DNA from: Diploscapter coronatus
Taxonomy: Eukaryota > Nematoda > Chromadorea > Rhabditida > Rhabditidae
Reading direction: 5' to 3'
NCBI GenBank assembly: GCA_964036155.1
Contig: OZ038422.1
Location: forward strand, 80,809,201-80,873,200
Length of the DNA stretch: 64,000 bases
Numbering within the stretch: position 1 is the stretch's first letter; each line of letters opens with the position of its first letter. Made by a program: the position numbers and the translations under genes. Below the pieces are notes generated by a model. It made no database searches and was not told where the DNA came from. It saw only the letters and a list, made by a program, of their open reading frames with translations. Positions 58,293 to 64,000 of this stretch are shown piece after piece.

Positions 58293-61200
58293 AGGAAACA
58301 ACCAAATAATAATTGTTATTATTTGCTCAAAAGTAAATCATTCTTCCTCTCTAATGGGCGTGATGGTGTTGTGTTATTTTGCTGCTCGACTATTTCGTGT
58401 CTGCATTTGTTCATTAATTAATCCATTCGTGCGTATGTTCTCCATTACCTATTCCGTTCAGTTCCGTTTCCTATCCCATGACAATCTGCTCCGTCACTCG
58501 ATCATTTCCATCTTCTTTCCCTTTGACGTCTTCTGACTTCACCCCTTCATTCTTCTTCATCTGACTAGCCTTTCCACTCATTTTCTCTTTCAAATTACTT
58601 CATTTCCTGTCTCGGTTTTCATTTTCAGCATTTCCATTCCAATTATCTGTATAATCAGTCTGCGCCGACTATCATTTCCTCCCTTTCCCTTCGAAAAACA
58701 TCCCAGACAAATTCTAGCAGTCAATCCTCGAGCGATTCTACTGTAATTTCCTCGCTCTGTGCGCACTTCCGCAGTCTTCCTATTGTCCCCTCTGATTTGC
58801 GTCGGTCGTTTATCAACTTAATTGGCTGATAACTCGATTCGTAATGTCTTTGATCTACGTATCTCGTCAAATGTTTTTTCTAGGATTATGGTTATTTCAT
58901 TATTCACAGCCTAGCATTGAAAATTTCAGAATACAAAACACAACTTTCTGCAAACTTATAATAAGGAAAAAGATGTGCAGATGATGCAATTATATTTTTG
59001 AGAATAACTATATTTAGAAGGACATCTAAAATAATATAGTGCATAAATGTTGCAACGTGGCATTTATGTGATGATCAGTTCAATTTCCTATTTTCATACC
59101 GCAAAAGAAGACTAAAATCAAAATGATACTGTAGCGAATTTAAGCTTTACAAGGAATGTAAACAATATGCAAGTCATAGATCTTGTTCAAAACTGATAAG
59201 TTATCTAAATCGAATGCGCTGAACACGTTAGTAAAATGAAAAAAGGCGTTAAAGATTCCAAATAGTACTGAAATTTGGCTGCGAATTTCCCTTTGCTGCA
59301 GCAACGAATAATGGCATTGCCAACACTCGATTTCACAATGTAAGCTAATTTTGAATTTTATTGATGCATTGCGAAATGAATAGTTGAAATTCGGAGCTAT
59401 TCGAGACCTTGAGCGTTTTCTGACTTGATTATCGTGATCAATGTATTCGATTGGGGGTACCTGCCGATTTTGAGCACGATTCGTCATTTATAGTTTACAT
59501 CCCTTGTTAGGTGCAAAAATGGTTGTTTTTAATTACCCATTTCAAAATAATCCATTAGATTTCCAAATAGCCAATCCATTATTATGAGATCATATTGTCA
59601 CGAGAAATTACATTGGATCTATTTGAATTATTGTGCTACCAATATATATATATATATATTTTTGTTGTTGATATTTTATCAAATATGTAGATTCTAACCA
59701 ATCTAGAAATTTCATATCAACCATTCTAACACATAGCAGCCGAATTATTATTCGTAAACTAACCTTACAAATTTGCAATTTGCCATTGATAAAATAATAT
59801 CTTCAAGAAATAATGGCCTGATGATAAACATAGACATTTTATTTGTCATTCCTCCATTATACAAGTTTTATACAAAAATAGTAATTTGTCCGAAAATCCT
59901 ATGTACGGAATTTCGGTGCATGATCCCTAGTTTTGTCTCATCCTTGGATTATCCTGCTTATCACTTCCTACATGTACCGTCCCAAAATTGTTTCGTTATA
60001 AATATCTTTTTTGGCTATTATTAGAGATCTAATGATTACTTTTTGGCTCGAAAATCACGTCTAATTCGCGCATTTCTGAGAATTCCCTCGCATTTATTTA
60101 TTATCATGTTGTTTTGTTTATAAATTCCATAATTTACGTATCCTCGAATCATGTTGAACTTTGCTCATTTTCCTTCACTTTATTCATATATCAGCAGATC
60201 TTTTCCCTGAAATTCTTGCCAATTAGCTGCACATAGTAATTTGCACAGCTTTTGTATTTTCCCTCCCACGTTTTTTTACTCTAGAATTCATGTAAATGTA
60301 GTCAGTGAATTGAATGTTGCGAAGGTAGCCCTCGGCCTTGTTTTATTCCCATTCGTGCCTGTCTGGTGTCCATTTTCGGTCATGTCTATAATATTTTTGC
60401 CCCTTCCGCCTTTTTCAACCTTTACAATTTTTTTCTAGTTCTGGTCAATGCTTCTTCCGTTCACTAAACAAGTGCAGTCAACCCTCAAACCCTTATATAT
60501 CTTCAAATTTTGCACCTATCCTTCAGTTTATTCTGCGCAAGAATCTCATTTGGTCGTAAAATAAAACTCATCCTATCATCGATAGGATACCCAAGAAGAT
60601 ACGCCGAATTGATGTTCCGAGCGAAATTTGTGTGCAGAGATATCACCAAAAATGTGAATAGGACTTTCGTAAAGAAAAGTAAAATTGAAGATTTTTAGAC
60701 CGAAAAAATCAATCGCTCGAAGTTAAAATATTTGGCAAACTTCAAACTACATAGACACGCGTGGGCGCAAAAAGTTATGAGCTGATTTTAGCAGACAGCC
60801 ATTTTATTGGATTTATCTTCGATTTAGGCTAGATTTTTGAGATATTCGAGGGTTGAAAGACTTCCTTTCCAAATTTTCGATTTCAAACTATCACAAACGC
60901 ATTTTTGCAAAGGGGCGGGGCCTGAGAACTATCTATCGAACATTAATCATCTTCTATATCATTCAGGATATCATTGAACACAGGAAATGTTTCGGAAACA
61001 TAATGAATAAATAAAAAGGATAAAATGTAGGAGTGATATGAAATACGTGATTCAGGTGACCGATATCGTCATAATCATTGAATTTCCAAATTTTTAAATT
61101 TGAGGATGAAGAATGACTACATTTACGTCGTCATTAAACCGAACTCGAATGATAATGTATGCATTGAAATTCAATTATTTAAATGTCAAATGGCGATAAA

Positions 61201-63262
61201 ATGCAAATGAATGATACCAAAGTTTAAATATTCGAAATTATAATACCTAATATTAAAATTAGTAAGTCAAATTTAATTTACTATTTTTTTACAAATAGAT
61301 TTGCTTGTTATTTATCAAGTTTCAAATGCATAGCAGAGGCACATGGAATTCGGCTTCGAGTTCGAGACTTTTCAACTCAAAACTTCGTGCACCCTAGTTC
61401 CATGGCCCTGCTATATTACAATTTGTTGAGCACATGTATAATTTGTCAATTTTACCAAATCTTTGAGACAACCGCTCCTGTCTCCTGTATTTGTGTCCTG
61501 TCTGACTTATTTTCGGCCTTAGACTGTTTTTGCCTTTCCATACAACGAATCCAATCGGCAGACATTATTTTGAAAATTTAATATCCGTTCAATAAGAGGC
61601 GGGAGAACGAAAATAGGCAGACGACTTCCTCTTCAACTCGAGTCTTTAGATAAAAAGAAATTACTAGGTCTCTTTACATTAGAACACTAGAACTAACCAC
61701 TCAATCTTTACATAATTGTAGTCACAATTAGGAATGGGTATATGATTCATATGCTGTGAAGTTCGAGTTCACAATTAATTAAAAAGAAGATACTAATCAA
61801 AACGAAACAGCGTACAGCTCAATGAAATATCAAACATGGGTGCAATTATTTAATTTACGAAAATTTCCATAAATAGTAAGATTAGGTACTACAAATAGCT
61901 AAAGAATATTTTATTATCAGTTAGTGAACACAAATATTATAAGTTGTTTACGGATTACGAATTATAAATCAGGCTGTATTCACTTTTACCAGGATGTACC
62001 GTATAATCCATTCATCGTATTAATACCCTAAAATAATCTGATTTTGCGAAAGATTGCAGGTTTTTGGAGCACTATTTTTGAAATTGATATAGAAGATAAG
62101 TAATCGTGTTTAATTATGTCGAATTTTTGCATTTAAAATTCTCTACAAATTAATATACTAATATTAGACATTGAAATAAATGTCGTACATAGTCCGAGCA
62201 TAGGCTACATATAGCTTAATTTTTTAAATTTTCTGACAATAAAACATGATAGGTGGCATTTTGTAAAAATCAATTTTATTTGATAAACTCTGGTAAAGTC
62301 AAAAATCGTGAATTTTACAAGGATAGCTGTAAAATTAGAACATATGAGAATAATTGCTGTTCCAATTCGTTCCAAATAAACATATCTCTTTGATTATATC
62401 GTGTAGTTGCATAAAGCTGATCGACTTAATGTCATGAACACAAACACAGAGAATCATTAATATTCGCAATCTTTATTAATATTGGCGAAAAACGATGCAA
62501 CATGAATTAATTTCTTTCAGTCGCTACCATTTTCTGCTAACCTTCTTCATACCTTTTTACATTTATTTTTCTTGCACTGTAACACATCCATAAAGACTAG
62601 ACTAATTATGTTAATTCTAATGAAGCGACATGTAAATTACATGATTCAATAAATGCAAATGTTCAATGAATTCAAACATGCAGCTGAAAATGGATATTTT
62701 GATAGCATAATAGAAACACAGTTACATCATAGCGATGCAAAATTGAAGAAAAGTCTATTTCAAGTTCATTTAATGCAAGAATATATTAATTTTTATGACT
62801 ATATTTCCATTTAAATTGCAACCTAATTTTATATAATATTCAAATAATCCATTGTTACAGTAATCCTTTTTAGAGTTCGACATTAACATGCACAATTAAC
62901 ACACAATTGGACTAAGCACTAATTTCAACAATTAGAATTTTCATCAGTAGTCAGCAAAATTGTTCGTTCTTTTCTCACACAAAGTAAAGTGAATTTTTTA
63001 CTTCATCATTTTTCTGCTGCTTTATGGAATATTACCTAAAAGAAGACGAAATGAGGGCGGAGCCGAGTCTGAGTTTCTGGTTGTCTGAGCCTCTCTGCCT
63101 TCTCCCTCCCTCTCTTGTCCCCCTCCCCTTTCCTCCCTTTCCATTCTTGTCTTCAAGACTCATTCGTCAAATCGTCCACTCTGAGTTGCGGTCGTTCCCA
63201 CATTTACGTGTCTGTCTGTCTCCTTGTCTGTCTACAGTCTCCTTTCTTCCCTCCATATCAGA
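58293..63262. other. Intergenic spacer, no gene seen
   Basis: The first 500 bases (58.32-58.80 kb) are CT-rich on the plus strand and may be the ZFAND1 3' UTR. The last 200 (63.08-63.26 kb) are CT-rich and sit directly upstream of the receptor-ectodomain gene. The rest is AT-rich with scattered short open frames, none with a domain or splice support. An (AT)n run is at 59641-59660. Confidence 0.5.
59641..59660. repeat. (AT)n microsatellite
   Basis: About ten TA/AT units in the spacer between ZFAND1 and the receptor-ectodomain gene. Confidence 0.75.
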
Positions 63263-63760
63263 ATGTCGACTCTACTAACTTTTCTATTGGCTCTCTTCCC
63301 AATTGTCACCTATTCTCGCAGTTATCATCAACACCTCTTTTCTGATGAACAGATCCGCACACCCAGGTGAGTGTTCAAATGAATTATGATTGAGACAGAG
63401 GGTGTTGCAGAACCAAGTCAGCAGAAATAGAGAAGTCTGGAGCCACATCCATAAACTGTCTGTCGAGGGAAAACGAGACATCCTCTATGGTACTCGTGAA
63501 ATGCACCCTGCCTCCCGAGAGCCGACCAGACGCAATCATGGGCTGCTTTGCCTTGTGGAATAACGATGCAGTGATCAGGCAGGGCTGTTGGGAGCATCAA
63601 GATGTAAGTGCTCAGGCCGCCTATGATAATCTAATAACCTGATTTGCAGGTGAATTCGATGGACTGCACCAGCGATTGTCGCCCCAGTTCCCGGCATTCA
63701 GAGGTTAATTTTTGCTGTTGCGTGGGAGAGATGTGCAATATGGTCTCCAGTTTCTATTGA
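63263..63760 (+). CDS. Signal peptide plus activin/BMP type II receptor ectodomain, no membrane span or kinase seen
   Basis: Type II receptors of the TGF-beta family bind activins and BMPs through a small cysteine-rich three-finger domain. Three exons (63263-63366, 63411-63603, 63650-63760) give 135 residues with consistent phases. The first about 18 residues (MSTLLTFLLALFPIVTYS) are a signal peptide. The domain has ten cysteines in the ActRII/BMPR2 order: INC, VKC, GCFALWNN, IRQGCWEHQD, DCTSDC and FCCCVGEMCN. The frame stops five residues after MCN (MVSSFY). An AATAAA lies at 63931. This suggests a complete secreted receptor-like protein that could trap ligand. The alternative is that an unseen donor, for example at AATATG|GTCTCC, joins a membrane and kinase part beyond the window. 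The domain is close to certain; the secreted form is an inference. Confidence 0.85.
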
Positions 63761-63930
63761 TTCCTATTGGAGTTTGTTAATTCGTTGTTATCATTGTTTA
63801 TTCATCCATCGCAAATTCGTAACACCTGTTCGAATTCAGACGAATGCATCGTAAATGTCATATTTGCATAGGCTTGTCTGCCTATAACCAAAGTGAAACT
63901 TGACTAATTTCTTCACTTTTTTCAAATGTC

Positions 63931-63936
63931 AATAAA
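63931..63936 (+). terminator. Poly(A) signal after the receptor-ectodomain gene
   Basis: AATAAA 171 bases after the TGA stop, followed by an AT-rich stretch. It supports a gene that ends here rather than continuing past the window. Confidence 0.55.
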
Positions 63937-64000
63937 CAAAATAATATCATCCATTTCTTCGCACCGCTCTTCCTCATTCAATCTACACTCTATGCACATA

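Overview
This looks like animal nuclear DNA, most likely from a nematode. The genes are split by many short introns (typically 42-70 bp, GT-AG, with TTTCAG, TTTAG or TTGCAG acceptors and little polypyrimidine tract). AATAAA signals lie close behind several stop codons. The best-recognised gene is a Q-rich Schnurri/SMA-9-type zinc-finger protein. Species cannot be fixed from the sequence alone. Exon models below were built by hand from splice signals and protein-family similarity. For most genes the exon lengths add up to a whole number of codons, which is an internal check.

Left part (1-27.7 kb), all genes on the minus strand: a decayed or catalytically dead astacin metalloprotease (476-2731); a 32-exon Schnurri/SMA-9 homologue (4568-17884, 1,828 codons); a 5 kb purine-rich spacer containing a mariner relic (22.7-23.6 kb); an SLC2 sugar-transporter-like gene (23636-26151) with a tandem duplication just upstream; and the 3' exons of a Rab32/38-type GTPase.

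Middle (27.7-37.6 kb): the Rab gene has a 9.4 kb intron. Inside it, on the opposite strand, sits an unrecognised multi-pass membrane protein gene (32.2-36.4 kb). About 1.6 kb separates the Rab start from a divergently transcribed full ABCC/MRP transporter (39194-46636).

Right part (46.6-64 kb), all genes on the plus strand: a pyrimidine-rich spacer; a bublin-like small coiled-coil protein (51290-51865); a ZNF706 homologue followed at operon-like distance by a ZFAND1 homologue (54960-58292) with one damaged splice acceptor; a 5 kb spacer; and a three-exon gene coding only a signal peptide plus an activin/BMP type II receptor ectodomain (63263-63760), with a poly(A) signal soon after its stop.

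The genes do not form one pathway. Schnurri/SMA-9 (a BMP co-factor) and the receptor-ectodomain gene belong to the same signalling theme, but they are 45 kb apart and probably unrelated in position. The most unusual items are the stand-alone receptor ectodomain, the nested membrane-protein gene, the broken astacin, the damaged ZFAND1 splice site, and a family of pyrimidine-rich blocks whose strand switches together with gene orientation at about 27.8 kb.
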